64,000 nt of DNA, from the NCBI RefSeq assembly GCF_007678455.1, contig NZ_VEEP01000002.1, forward strand, positions 557,831 to 621,830, in the 5' to 3' direction. How positions within the stretch are numbered: the first letter of the stretch is position 1; every line of letters begins with the position of its first letter. The notes beneath the pieces were generated by a model, which saw nothing but the letters and a program-made list of their open reading frames with translations, searched no databases and had not been told where the DNA came from. The position numbers and the translations under genes were made by a program. This document shows, piece after piece, positions 17,076 to 26,172 of this stretch. This DNA is from Cytobacillus oceanisediminis 2691. Its GTDB lineage: Bacteria > Bacillota > Bacilli > Bacillales > Cytobacillaceae.

Positions 17076-17765
17076 ATGGATTTGAAGAAGGAAGAAAAAG
17101 CGCTGGGGAGTTACATAGGGAGAATTTTAAGAGAACATTTTGGCAAAGGGCCTGGTTCTGTATTCGCTACTATTTCCCACCCCTATATCACTGTGTATAT
17201 AAAAGACTTTTTGTCTCCGATGGAACATAAATTAATGTTAAATGGGCAAAGCAAATATGTCGAGAATATCCGGGACATGGTAATGGAAACACTTTCTGAA
17301 GAAATCAAAGTCTTTATGAAGAACGACCTGGGTTTAGATTTAAGTGAGTTCCATTATGATTGGAATCTTGACAGCCACTCAGGTATGTTCATGGGAGTCA
17401 CAGTAAATGAACCCGAAGATACTGGCTGCTCCTATAAAAATCAGGAAGATGTCCATGATGAAGTCATAAAGGTGAGTATAAAAGCAGAAAAGGCTCCAGG
17501 TGAAGTCTACTCATGCATGCTGAATCCACGAACATTAGTCGTTGTCCGAAAAAAAATCTTGGTCGCTGTTGAAAAAGAAATGATCAGCATAGGCTTTTCC
17601 GAGGCTCTCACCCTTGCTAAACGAAACCTTGAGAAAAGACTTCTCTATGAGCATGCAGACTCACTCCAGACCTACCTCGACGCCAAATTGGAAAACGCTT
17701 TTGTATCCTGGAATTTTGATTTGGATAATAGCTTGATGGTATTTATTTTAAAGCCGAATAAATGA
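17076..17765 (+). CDS. DUF2294 protein (second paralogue)
   Basis: 229 aa from ATG 17076 (AAGAGG 9 nt upstream); earlier in-frame TTG 17052 and ATG 17067 fit the RBS less well. It shows the same two-repeat layout as the divergent copy, with matching landmarks FGKGP, WNLDSHSGMFMGVT, SCMLNPRTLVVVRKKILV and SWNFDLDNSLMVFILKPNK. Amino-acid identity looks moderate, so the duplication is old. A TATAAT at about 16975-16980 could be its promoter. A strong terminator follows at 17801-17833. Function unknown. Confidence 0.8.
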   Translation: MDLKKEEKALGSYIGRILREHFGKGPGSVFATISHPYITVYIKDFLSPMEHKLMLNGQSKYVENIRDMVMETLSEEIKVFMKNDLGLDLSEFHYDWNLDSHSGMFMGVTVNEPEDTGCSYKNQEDVHDEVIKVSIKAEKAPGEVYSCMLNPRTLVVVRKKILVAVEKEMISIGFSEALTLAKRNLEKRLLYEHADSLQTYLDAKLENAFVSWNFDLDNSLMVFILKPNK

Positions 17766-17800
17766 TGGCCGTAATTATCTGGGCGATAGAACCAGACATA

Positions 17801-17838
17801 AGCCAAAAGAAGGTGAACCCACCTTCTTTTGGCTTTTT
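17801..17838 (+). terminator. Terminator after second DUF2294 gene
   Basis: AGCCAAAAGAAGGTG pairs with its complement ending at 17833, loop about 4 nt, followed by a T run. Confidence 0.9.
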
Positions 17839-17885
17839 TCTTTTTTAGGGGATCTTTTTATAATATCTGAAGGGTGGGGAAAAGA

Positions 17886-18305
17886 ATGATAGAGGAATTC
17901 CAGGATATGCATAAAAAAGCATTGGTTCAGATCCAATGTGAAAACGACATCACCACAGCTCGAAAAACCGGAAGAATTTTTTCAAATCACCTTCACTTTA
18001 ATTCTATTAATCAAGCAAGAATCATTACCACAGTATCGGAACTCGCAAGAAACATATATAGATATGCCGGCACAGGACAAATCAGCTTTGAGCGGATTGA
18101 AGAAGCAATTAAAACAGGTTTAAAAATCACAGCCATTGACCAGGGACCTGGAATCATAGACATAAGCAATGCCCTGAAACACGGATATTCTTCATCAGGC
18201 GGTCTCGGAGCTGGCCTGCCTGGCGTAAAAAACATGATGGATGATTTTTATATTGAATCTTCACCAGTCAATGGGACGAGGGTGACTGTCGTTAAGTGGC
18301 AATAA
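17886..18305 (+). CDS. RsbT-like HATPase-fold protein
   Basis: 139 aa from ATG 17886 (AGGGTGGGG upstream). The GHKL ATPase boxes are visible: TTVSELARNIYRYA (N box, about 47-60), DQGPGI (G1, about 88-93) and SSGGLGAGLPGVKNM (G2, about 106-120). Length and motif spacing match RsbT, a serine kinase and switch protein that acts with RsbR/RsbS stressosomes to activate sigma-B. An RsbR-like gene lies at 42103 in the same window but not in the same operon. It may regulate something other than sigma-B, as it stands alone here. Confidence 0.82.
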   Translation: MIEEFQDMHKKALVQIQCENDITTARKTGRIFSNHLHFNSINQARIITTVSELARNIYRYAGTGQISFERIEEAIKTGLKITAIDQGPGIIDISNALKHGYSSSGGLGAGLPGVKNMMDDFYIESSPVNGTRVTVVKWQ

Positions 18306-18528
18306 AAATCATAAATTGGGACATGAGAACTCTGCCCATGTCCCTGATGAGAACGGTTCTAATGAGACGCCATAACCGTCACCATGTCTCATACAGGGAA
18401 AAAGGCATGGTGAGCAACTATTGCCCCCGTGCCTTTTCATGTGTCATTCCGTTCGTTAGAATAAATAGAGATCTTGACCTCTCGCAGTTTCAGAATCTCC
18501 CGAATTTCGCAGTTTCCCTTTGCTGTGA

Positions 18529-18681
18529 TTATTGGCCAGATTCTTCTTCAGTTTCAGTTTCTTCTTGTTGGTTTTCTTCAGTTTCTGGATCCTCTGAATC
18601 TTCATTGCTGCAGCCTGTGGCTACTAAAGCTACCATCAGTGCCGCCATTAAGGTCATAAGCCATTTTTTAAAATTCATCAT
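18529..18681 (-). CDS. Small lipoprotein, 50 aa
   Basis: Starts at 18681 (ATG-ATG, AAGGAGG 8-11 nt upstream). Sequence MMNFKKWLMTLMAALMVALV then ATGC: a lipoprotein signal with lipobox VATGC (Cys 24). The mature part is almost all Glu, Asp, Ser, Gln and Thr and carries no fold. Cys-anchored, highly acidic short lipoproteins are common in bacilli. No function known. Confidence 0.7.
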   Translation of the reverse strand: MMNFKKWLMTLMAALMVALVATGCSNEDSEDPETEENQQEETETEEESGQ

Positions 18682-19022
18682 TTTAATTTGCCTCCTTAAA
18701 AGATAGATTAGATCCTGCATTCCTATCATACTGCTTTTTATTTTTAAAAATGGCTATTTAACTGAATATTAACAACACTTAACTGATTCTTCACCATTGC
18801 TAAATATTCTTAACTATTAACACAAACTTTGACCATATCCTATTCAGAAACCCTTTATGGACATACCTTGAATGAGTAGGTCTTCTGGGCGTTTTTACGG
18901 GAAAAGAGAACACCCCATGTCCCCTGAAGGAAAAAAGGAAGCGCAAAGCTCACTATTCGAAACCTTACGATAATGATAAGATATTGCTACACTGAACTAT
19001 TTTTATGAAATGAGGTATAGCC
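18682..19022. other. Intergenic region, promoter DNA
   Basis: No gene seen in 340 bp. It contains another fragment of the dispersed family (ACCCCATGTCCCC near 18912-18924). ATAATGATAAGAT near 18970 may include a -10 box for the downstream gene. Confidence 0.3.
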
Positions 19023-19535
19023 TTGCTAGTATTCGAGACAGAACGTTTGAACATCCGCTGGCTAGAAGTCAGTGATCAAGAGTTTATTTTTACATTGCTG
19101 AATGAACCAGGATGGATAAAATATATTGGAGATAAAGGCATTCGGTCGCTTGAGGATGCGAAGAATTATATTTTGACCGGGCCAAGAAAGATGTACAAAC
19201 AATTTGGGTTCGGGCTTTTTATGGTTGAACTGAAAGAGAGCAAGCTGCCGATTGGTTTATGCGGCCTGATTAAACGGGATGGATTAGAGGATGTTGATAT
19301 TGGATATGCCTTTCTTGCCGAACAACAATCAAAAGGTTTTGCCTTTGAATCAGCAAAAGGAACATTGGAATATGCACGCAAACTAGGATTGGATCGTATC
19401 GTTGCCATTACAACCAAAGACAATGCTTACTCCTCCAAACTCCTTGAAAAGCTTGGTATGCGTTTTGAAGGATACGTGACTCTGCCTCAAAGTGATGAAG
19501 AGTTAAAACTCTATGCTATGAATACAGCAAAATAA
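19023..19535 (+). CDS. GNAT acetyltransferase, RimJ/RimL type
   Basis: 170 aa from TTG 19023 (GAGG 8 nt upstream; no ATG available). It starts LVFETERLNIRWLEVSDQEF, as in RimJ/RimL-like acetyltransferases, and has IGYAFLAEQQSKGFAFESAK (about 97-116), the acetyl-CoA binding motif A, although the usual Q/RxxGxG/A is altered to QQSKGFA. DNAYSSKLLEKLGM is the conserved C-terminal motif. The acceptor (protein N-terminus, amino acid or antibiotic) cannot be told. Confidence 0.82.
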   Translation: MLVFETERLNIRWLEVSDQEFIFTLLNEPGWIKYIGDKGIRSLEDAKNYILTGPRKMYKQFGFGLFMVELKESKLPIGLCGLIKRDGLEDVDIGYAFLAEQQSKGFAFESAKGTLEYARKLGLDRIVAITTKDNAYSSKLLEKLGMRFEGYVTLPQSDEELKLYAMNTAK

Positions 19536-19613
19536 TAGATTTAGGGTTATTGCATTGAGCTATTTACCAAACAGAAGAGCTATTTTTGGAGAATAGTCAT
19601 TTAAAAAGTTAAA

Positions 19614-19641
19614 CGCCTGGTTTTACCAACCAGGCGGTATT
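19614..19641. terminator. Bidirectional terminator
   Basis: CGCCTGGTT / AACCAGGCG, loop of 5 nt, A-rich on the left and TATTTT on the right. It lies between the convergent GNAT and MBL genes. Confidence 0.85.
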
Positions 19642-19655
19642 TTCAGATGATCATT

Positions 19656-20486
19656 TTAATTGTTTACATTAACGAACTTTCCCTCCAAAGCCTCAATATA
19701 CCTTTTAGCGGAATTTTGAACAGACTGATGGGCGTCTTCCTTAATGACACGATGAAATGCATTATATAATCTATCAAACTTTAGAACGCTGACTTTAGCT
19801 GCCATCTCCTGAACCTTGTTAGCTGGCAATGGAATAAGGTTTGGATAACTATACATGAAACTTACCCATTGCCGGTCGGCCACTATTTGAATAATATCAC
19901 CAGTAAGAAGAACCCCTTGCTTGTTCACATCATTTTCCCAGTGTAAAACACTTCCCCCATGAAAATGGCCACCCAATCGATACAATGTTACACCCGCATC
20001 AAGCTCCAGGGAATCACCAGACCAGAATATGATCCTGTCACTCGGCCTGGTGACCCACTGGCGGTCAGCTTCGTGGATATAAATGCTTGCTCCAAATCGT
20101 TCAGCCCATTCAACCTGTGTCGAATAATAATGCGGATGGGATAATGCGATGGCATCAATTCCCCCTAGAGAATATATTTCCTTTTCTGTTTTTTCGTCCA
20201 GGTAGGTGATGCAGTCCCATAACAAGTTGAACCCTTCATTCCGAACTAAATAAGCAGTCTGCCCAATCGCAAACGAAGGAGTAGTCGTAAGGCTGTACAA
20301 TCCTTCCTCTTCTTGGACAATGGTATTTTTATATTTCCCTGAATCGACAAGCTGTTGAAGCGTTGTCCATGACTGTCCATCCGGATGGATGTACTGTCTT
20401 TCGTCAGCGCAAATCAAACAGCTTTCAGGAGCATGAGCAGAACTGGGATATTGGACACCGCAAGTATTGCATATATAATGGTTCAT
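19656..20486 (-). CDS. MBL-fold hydrolase with N-terminal zinc ribbon
   Basis: 276 aa from ATG 20486 (AAGGTG at good spacing; an in-frame GTG three codons upstream lies in the RBS). The N-terminus has CNTCGVQYP and CLICADERQY, a rubredoxin-like four-cysteine knuckle. The metallo-beta-lactamase fold follows with SHPHYYSTQVEWAE in place of the standard HxHxDH, then GGHFHGGSVLHW and TGDIIQIV. The family hydrolyses varied thioesters or phosphodiesters. The altered HxH motif (no Asp) makes the metal site unusual. Substrate unknown. Confidence 0.8.
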   Translation of the reverse strand: MNHYICNTCGVQYPSSAHAPESCLICADERQYIHPDGQSWTTLQQLVDSGKYKNTIVQEEEGLYSLTTTPSFAIGQTAYLVRNEGFNLLWDCITYLDEKTEKEIYSLGGIDAIALSHPHYYSTQVEWAERFGASIYIHEADRQWVTRPSDRIIFWSGDSLELDAGVTLYRLGGHFHGGSVLHWENDVNKQGVLLTGDIIQIVADRQWVSFMYSYPNLIPLPANKVQEMAAKVSVLKFDRLYNAFHRVIKEDAHQSVQNSAKRYIEALEGKFVNVNN

Positions 20487-20768
20487 TTTGAACACCTTCC
20501 TATGATTTTTCTTATCTTTATTATAAGAAAACCGTTAAGCGAAAGCTTCGGATGAATGGTGTAAGCTATCTACAACTTTTGGCTGAGATTTTTATATTTC
20601 TATATCGAAGAAGCATAGGGGCGTACCTTTTGCTCCCACAACTAATCAAGGTATGTCTCCTTGCACCCCATTAGGTCCCCCTTCCCATCCTTGTGGCCCA
20701 ATCATTAAAAGGGTTTTTACAGGTTTTGAGCGAATTCTTAATGTAATGGAAAGGAGTTGGAAAAAGTT

Positions 20769-22595
20769 ATGGTTAAAGACAGTAAAGCTACTGAAGTGAA
20801 GCGCTACACAATACAGCAGTTTTATGGATCAGAATCGATTACGGGTAATTCGATTTCATCTGATGGTGGGAAGGTTTTGTTTTCAGGAGACAAAACTGGG
20901 ATTTACAACGCGTATTGTGTATCGGTTGAAGACGGTGTGAGGACACAGCTGACGCATTCTGAGGATAATGCAGTTCTTGTCGCGGGTTACTTTCCCGATG
21001 ATGACCGCTTTTTATTTTTAAGCGATAAAGGCGGAAATGAAATCTTACATATTTATGTGAAAAATGAGAATGGAGAAGAAATTGACCTCACTCCAGGGGA
21101 GCAAGAGCGTGCGGAATTTTACGGCTGGAGTCAGGACGGAAAAAGCTTTTTCTACGGGTCCAATAAGCGGAATCCTAGTTACATGGACGTCTATGAAATG
21201 GATATTGCCACCTTTGAACCTACTTGTATTTTTATGAATGATGAAGGGTATGAATTCGGGTCCATCTCTCTGAATAAGCGGTTTATTTCTTTAGGAAAAG
21301 TGAACAATGCCAATGATTCCAATGTTTACATTTTTGACCGGCAAACGGAGAAGCTTATGCATGCTACACCGCATGAAGGGGATATCCAGAACATCCCTCA
21401 AGCATTCTGCAGGAATTCCGAAAACCTTTATTTCCTTGCTGATGAAAATGAAGAATTCCTATATCTGAAAAAGTATCATATTACTACAGGTGTAACAGAG
21501 GATGTTGTGAAGGAAAATTGGGATATCATGTTCACGCGCTTCTCCAAACAGAATACCTATATGGTTTATGGGGTTAATCAGGATGCCAGCACTGTCGTGA
21601 AGGTCCTTCATATGGGCACTGGAGATTATCTGGACCTGCCACAACTTCCTGAAGGGCAAATTTCGGACTTGAAATTCTCGGCGGATGAAAGTCTGATAAC
21701 CTTCTTGTTTAATGGCCCGAATTCACCTACTAACTTATATAGCTACGAGCTTGGAACATCTCAATTAAAACAGCTCACCGCTACCCTTAACCCGGAGGTC
21801 AGCCAGGCAGACTTGGCGGACGCGGAAGTGATTCGCTACCCTTCTTTTGATGGATTGGAGATTCCGGCCATTTATTACCGGCCAAACGTGAAAGCAGGCG
21901 AAAAGGCTCCGGCACTTGTCTTTGTCCATGGCGGTCCCGGCGGGCAGTCAAGAACGGATTACAATCCGCTTTTCCAATACCTGGCCAATAACGGCTATGC
22001 TGTTTTGGCAGTAAATAACCGCGGCAGTTCGGGGTACGGCAAAACCTTCTTTAGCGGTGCTGACCTGAAGCACGGGGAAATTGACCTTGAGGATTGTATC
22101 CAGGCTAAGAAGTTTTTGCAGCAGCAGGCTGATATTGATGGAGAGAAGATCGGCATCATTGGCGGAAGCTACGGCGGCTATATGGTTCTGGCCGCACTGG
22201 CTTTCAGGCCTGATGAGTTCAATGTCGGAGTGGATATCTTTGGAGTCTCGAATTGGGAACGCACGCTGAAGAGCATTCCTGCCTGGTGGGAAAGCTTCCG
22301 GGATGCCCTTTACAAAAAAATCGGAAACCCGTATACGCAGACAGAATACATCCGGAGCATCTCTCCATTGTTCCATGCTGACAAAATCAACAAGCCGATG
22401 ATTGTTTTGCAGGGAGCAAATGACCCGCGTGTCTTGAAGGTTGAGTCCGACGAAATCGTCGCCGCATTAGAAAAGAACAATGTACCGGTGGACTATATCG
22501 TCTTCCCTGATGAGGGACACGGGTTTCTGAAAAAAGAAAACAGGATAAAAGGCTACCAGGCCGTACTGGATTTCTTGGAACAATATTTAAAGTAA
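20769..22595 (+). CDS. S9 family (prolyl oligopeptidase-type) serine peptidase
   Basis: 608 aa from ATG 20769 (AAGGAG 12 nt upstream). The N-terminal 340 residues form a beta-propeller with WD40-like/TolB repeats (VLFSGDKTG, FLFLSDKGG, KSFFYGSNKRNP). The C-terminal alpha/beta hydrolase has HGGPGGQ (oxyanion region), the nucleophile elbow GGSYGGY (Ser about 471), GANDPRV (Asp) and EGHGF (His). It is likely a cytosolic oligopeptidase or acylaminoacyl-peptidase, as no signal peptide is seen. A terminator follows at 22609-22636. Confidence 0.88.
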   Translation: MVKDSKATEVKRYTIQQFYGSESITGNSISSDGGKVLFSGDKTGIYNAYCVSVEDGVRTQLTHSEDNAVLVAGYFPDDDRFLFLSDKGGNEILHIYVKNENGEEIDLTPGEQERAEFYGWSQDGKSFFYGSNKRNPSYMDVYEMDIATFEPTCIFMNDEGYEFGSISLNKRFISLGKVNNANDSNVYIFDRQTEKLMHATPHEGDIQNIPQAFCRNSENLYFLADENEEFLYLKKYHITTGVTEDVVKENWDIMFTRFSKQNTYMVYGVNQDASTVVKVLHMGTGDYLDLPQLPEGQISDLKFSADESLITFLFNGPNSPTNLYSYELGTSQLKQLTATLNPEVSQADLADAEVIRYPSFDGLEIPAIYYRPNVKAGEKAPALVFVHGGPGGQSRTDYNPLFQYLANNGYAVLAVNNRGSSGYGKTFFSGADLKHGEIDLEDCIQAKKFLQQQADIDGEKIGIIGGSYGGYMVLAALAFRPDEFNVGVDIFGVSNWERTLKSIPAWWESFRDALYKKIGNPYTQTEYIRSISPLFHADKINKPMIVLQGANDPRVLKVESDEIVAALEKNNVPVDYIVFPDEGHGFLKKENRIKGYQAVLDFLEQYLK

Positions 22596-22608
22596 TAATA
22601 CTAAAAAG

Positions 22609-22640
22609 AATCGCCTGGAGTGTCTTCCAGGCGATTTCTC
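22609..22640 (+). terminator. Terminator of S9 peptidase gene
   Basis: AATCGCCTGGA / TCCAGGCGATT stem with 6-nt loop, 13 bases after the stop. Confidence 0.8.
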
Positions 22641-22659
22641 AATACAGGTCCACGAGACA

Positions 22660-22710
22660 AGGGACACATGTACGGTTCTAGCCAAAAAACACAGGTACGG
22701 TTCTAGCGTT
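22660..22710. repeat. Tandem TACGGTTCTAGC motif
   Basis: The 12-mer occurs twice 27 bases apart, next to GGGACA. It belongs to the GGGAC / GGTTCT intergenic repeat family seen at several other places. Confidence 0.4.
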
Positions 22711-22771
22711 TCATAAATTGTTAAAATATTCCATTTATTGAAACAGAAGAACCTAGGTTTCACCTGATAGA

Positions 22772-22855
22772 CTTCCCATGATTGGAATAAGGATCGTCGT
22801 AATAACGGTTGATACCATGACAGAACCTAACACAGCAGAGCGGCTGAATCCTAGA
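22772..22855 (-). pseudogene. Relic of an MHS transporter gene
   Basis: These 84 bases match bases 14017-14100 of the MHS transporter gene with 5 mismatches and no gap, in the same orientation. In the intact gene they encode residues around SRSAVLGSVMVSTVITTIL. Nothing on either side continues the match, so it is a short relic of a second copy or a gene-conversion-like insertion. A hairpin AGCGAAG/CTTCGCT followed by TTTTT lies just to the right (22869-22899). Confidence 0.8.
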
Positions 22856-23496
22856 ACAGAAACAGCGAAGCCCTTGGGGACTTCGCTAGTTTTTATCTAC
22901 TGACTAATAGTTGGTTGGGACAAAGGGACGATTCCGCCAAATGATATTATTGAATCTCCTAATTATTGAGACACTTGAATCGTCCCCTTTCCTCGTCCCC
23001 ATGTTATTTAATTTCACTTTATAGAATATAGAAGACCCATAACATGATCAAATTGATTGGCAAACTGATAATCATGAACATACCCATATAGTTTTTCGGA
23101 TTATTACCCTTTTTAATATTGAGAAATACTAAACGCCAAGATTATTTATAGATATTAATAAGACAAAAATCGAGAAAAGAAGAACCTTCTCTTGATACAT
23201 AGATGTGAATGCAGGTGAAAAAAGTTTAGAAAGGTGAAGATTTGAAAACTACCTCTCGAAAACATATCGTATTCCCGCCTAAAAACTGTTTGAGTTTGTA
23301 TTCTTTAACCATTTTGTCATTCATCCCTATATTCTTATCCTAAACAACCTGCAGCTGCTTGTGCAGACAGCCAAGTTCCACCGACTGCAGTTCCAATTAT
23401 CCAGCCTGTAAAACACCGGAACGTTTCTTCTAGGTTTTCCTCTTCTAAGAAAATTAAAATGCAATTTTTTTATGAATTTATATTTGCAGATAGATT
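22856..23496. other. Decayed intergenic region with coding remnants
   Basis: It contains the GGGACAAAGGGACGATTC ... GAATCGTCCCC dispersed repeat (22917-23000). On the minus strand, about 23030-23145 encodes a hydrophobic C-terminal fragment (GNNPKNYMGMFMIISLPINL and on to a stop) with no start. The bacteriocin-like fragment at 23335-23464 follows. This looks like a graveyard of small membrane-protein genes. Confidence 0.4.
23335..23464 (-). pseudogene. Possible bacteriocin-like peptide fragment
   Basis: A minus-strand frame with no ATG, GTG or TTG start of its own encodes EEENLEETFRCF followed by TGWIIGTAVGGTWLSAQAAA and GCLG, then stop. The acidic leader-like part followed by a Gly/Ala-rich hydrophobic segment with two Cys recalls class II bacteriocin precursors. 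The lack of a start, and of processing or transport genes, argues for a relic. Low certainty. Confidence 0.3.
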
Positions 23497-24447
23497 TTAC
23501 TTTTTGTCTTTAAGTTCTCTAAATTTTTCGTCTAAATATCCAATGAGTTTAGGACTGAATTCTAAGTTAAAACTTTCTATGGTTCTGTTAACGCTGAAAA
23601 CTTCCATCCCTTCTAGAACTCTATCAATAAAGTCATTAAATTCATCTGTATTCCTTCTTAATACTTTTAAAGGATTAAAGCTATATTTAAGCTCTACTTC
23701 ATATTCAAGCTCCAAAACTTTTTGAGGATTAATATTTTCAAATGTTAATAATAATTTTGAATATTTTCCGTTTTTTCGAGCTCTTTTAAAAATCATCCTA
23801 AAGTTGACATAACCGTATTTAGAAGTAATTCGAATATTATTTGTGGTAGAAGGTACAATTTTAAACCCTTTGGGTAATGTTAATTCTACAGATTTAATAC
23901 CATTTTTAAAAATTTCCCCACCAAGAATATCATCAGTATCTATGTACTTGTATTTGACCAATATTTCTTTTAATCTCTCTCTACTAACCTTTTCTTCATA
24001 TCCTATAGAATGTTTGATAAAGTGAGAAAGAATAATTTGAACTATTGCATTTTCACTAAATATTTTCATTTCATCTGAGGGTCGGACTTCACCCTTGTGG
24101 TCTTCTATAATTTTTTCTTGATTTTTATTACTAAGAGCATTATAATGCATTCTTACATTAACACTTGTCGGACTATACGGAACATCTATAAATCTTTTAT
24201 TTTCTATATCATAAGTAATTATCATGCTAATCGAATAAATTTGTTGATCATCGTACTTGAACATAATCCGTATAACTATCCAAATTATTATTATTATATT
24301 TAAAGTTACAATTGAGATAAAAAGAACTTTATGATTAGCATAAAACTCAGAAAATAATATATTACCTAATATTCCTATCTCCAATCCAAGTATCAGAACA
24401 GAAAATAAGAAAAGCCATAACTCTTTTCTCTTTGAATTTATATTCAC
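23497..24447 (-). CDS. Unknown membrane-anchored protein
   Basis: 316 aa, GTG start at 24447 with GGAGGGG 5 nt upstream. Two TM segments at the N-terminus (about 10-32 and 41-60) are followed by about 250 residues of soluble domain rich in beta-strand pattern (SVELTLPKGFKIVPSTTNNI, LELEYEVELKYSFNPL). No motif is recognised. The base composition is AT-rich compared with its neighbours and it is flanked by decayed DNA, which suggests acquisition. It could be a sensor or immunity-type protein but nothing shows that directly. Confidence 0.6.
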   Translation of the reverse strand: MNINSKRKELWLFLFSVLILGLEIGILGNILFSEFYANHKVLFISIVTLNIIIIIWIVIRIMFKYDDQQIYSISMIITYDIENKRFIDVPYSPTSVNVRMHYNALSNKNQEKIIEDHKGEVRPSDEMKIFSENAIVQIILSHFIKHSIGYEEKVSRERLKEILVKYKYIDTDDILGGEIFKNGIKSVELTLPKGFKIVPSTTNNIRITSKYGYVNFRMIFKRARKNGKYSKLLLTFENINPQKVLELEYEVELKYSFNPLKVLRRNTDEFNDFIDRVLEGMEVFSVNRTIESFNLEFSPKLIGYLDEKFRELKDKK

Positions 24448-24927
24448 AGAACCCCTCCATCGGTAATACTTTAAGTTAATCCCTCAATTCCTCCTATATT
24501 CCATTATGATTAATCATCTAGAAAACCCTCAGCTTGAATATAATAAATGCTTCTCTCCCCTTAATCACAAAACTACTTTACCTAATTATAACAAAAAGGC
24601 CGGACATTTACTCTGGAATTACACAACAGATTGTGCAGCTCTATCAGAACGAAAAGCCTAGCGGCAGCATAGGGACGTACCTTTTGTTTCCAAAAACAAT
24701 TACGAAAAAAGGAGCAAAAGGTCACCGTCCCCTTGCTTCACACAATTATAGAAATCTTCAATTTTCAAAGAGTTTTTCTAGAGTTAATACCGCATCATTT
24801 TTTTACGATTTAGACATTGCACCATTCAATGAAGTGAAACCACTAAATTTCTATTATTCTCCGTTAAAACCTGAGAATAAAGTTCAACATTATTTCTCAT
24901 GTCCACCCCCGTGCTTCCACTATACCT
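24448..24927. other. Intergenic region with dispersed repeat fragments
   Basis: No gene I can support. AGGGACGTACCTTTTG (24669-24684) and CACCGTCCCCTTGC (24723-24736) belong to the GGGAC/GTCCC repeat family. A similar GGGGCGTACCTTTTG lies at 20618-20632. A long plus-strand frame here has no RBS and reads through these repeats. Confidence 0.4.
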
Positions 24928-25911
24928 TTACTCTCCTCCATTTGAAGAAGCTGCGACTGCTGCCCCCGAAATAGCTGCAATCGATGCTGCTTGCTGAGCT
25001 TGGATCAATGTTTCAATTGTGGTGGAAAGATTGGTCTGCAGCAAGGATGAATGGTCAATTTTGTCGCTGATGACGAAATTGACGGCCATCATAAAATTGA
25101 TGTCTTTCTTCCACTTAAGTAGCTTCTCATCGTTCAGTTGCTCCCATATTGCTTTTATCTCCAAAAGATTATCGTTCCCTTTTTCAATTAAGGTGAGCAG
25201 TGCAATCTGCGAGTAGAACATGGATTTGGGTTTGATTCCTTCTTTTTTCATTCTGTCATAGATTTCAGTGGACAGAGCAACCATGTCATCTGCCTGACTA
25301 TTTTCATTCAGAGATAGTATATGGCTCATGCTTTGCAGGTCATTTCCTTTCCGGAAACCGTTTTGCGAAAGCTTGCTGTACAAGTCTTCAATATGGAAAA
25401 TCAACTCATCCGTCTGGCGGTCGTTTAGAGCCAGCATGACAGCAAGCGGATAATCGCTGTGACCAGTCAGGAACAAATGCTCTTCCCTCATTTTCTTGTA
25501 GACCACTCTTGCCCGTTTAGAGAGAGACTTAAGGTCTTCAGCATTTGCTGTGACCAGCAGCATGGCGGCAATGTAGGTGAAATTATTTTTGCTGAATCCG
25601 GCTGAAACCAATGAATTGTATGCAGCAATAAAGGCAGGGTAATGATCTTTGGGACTGTCAAACTTTGTGTCGAGCATGGCAGCAAAGGTAAAACGAGACT
25701 CAGAGCGCAAAGGCGAAAACAACCCCGATTCTCTTTTTATATAATCTGCAAGCTCCGTAAATCGATCAATATCAAAGGACCGGTTGTTGGAAATATACAA
25801 TGAAGCAACCATCATCAAAACCGATTGATCATTAACCTTCCAGCGGTATCTTTCTCTAAGCTGGGAATAAATTTGGATATAATCCTGAATACTCCTGTTT
25901 GCTTTTTCCAT
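24928..25911 (-). CDS. DUF4003 family protein
   Basis: 327 aa from ATG 25911 (GGAGG 5-6 nt upstream). Mostly helical, with family landmarks ESRFTFAAMLDTKFD, FTYIAAMLLVTANAED, HSDYPLAVMLAL and INFMMAVNFVISDKID, ending in an Ala-rich tail. The overall pattern fits DUF4003, a bacilli-specific family with no established function. Soluble, no TM segment. It is transcribed alone, and the FabH-like gene starts 260 bp away in the opposite direction. Confidence 0.78.
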   Translation of the reverse strand: MEKANRSIQDYIQIYSQLRERYRWKVNDQSVLMMVASLYISNNRSFDIDRFTELADYIKRESGLFSPLRSESRFTFAAMLDTKFDSPKDHYPAFIAAYNSLVSAGFSKNNFTYIAAMLLVTANAEDLKSLSKRARVVYKKMREEHLFLTGHSDYPLAVMLALNDRQTDELIFHIEDLYSKLSQNGFRKGNDLQSMSHILSLNENSQADDMVALSTEIYDRMKKEGIKPKSMFYSQIALLTLIEKGNDNLLEIKAIWEQLNDEKLLKWKKDINFMMAVNFVISDKIDHSSLLQTNLSTTIETLIQAQQAASIAAISGAAVAASSNGGE

Positions 25912-26172
25912 AAAAACCTCCATTGATCAGTCATACCTTACATACGATTCAAAATGGAAAAAGTTTTCTATTTTTATAGCTGAGGGACGGCATTTTACAG
26001 AATCCAACTTATAATCACCCTACAAGACAGAAAAGAAACTGGGTAAAAAACACTATACTATAAGTTCTTCTATAGGATTTCGGTAATCCTAAACTTCCTA
26101 AAAATAACAAATATCGTCTAATTCTATGATAAAATATATTGGAAAATATTAACTCATGGGGAGAGTTGGACA

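Noticed and set aside
24534..24974. 146-codon plus-strand ORF
   Set aside because: No RBS, reads through dispersed GGGAC/GTCCC repeats and into the antisense of the DUF4003 gene; composition is not protein-like.
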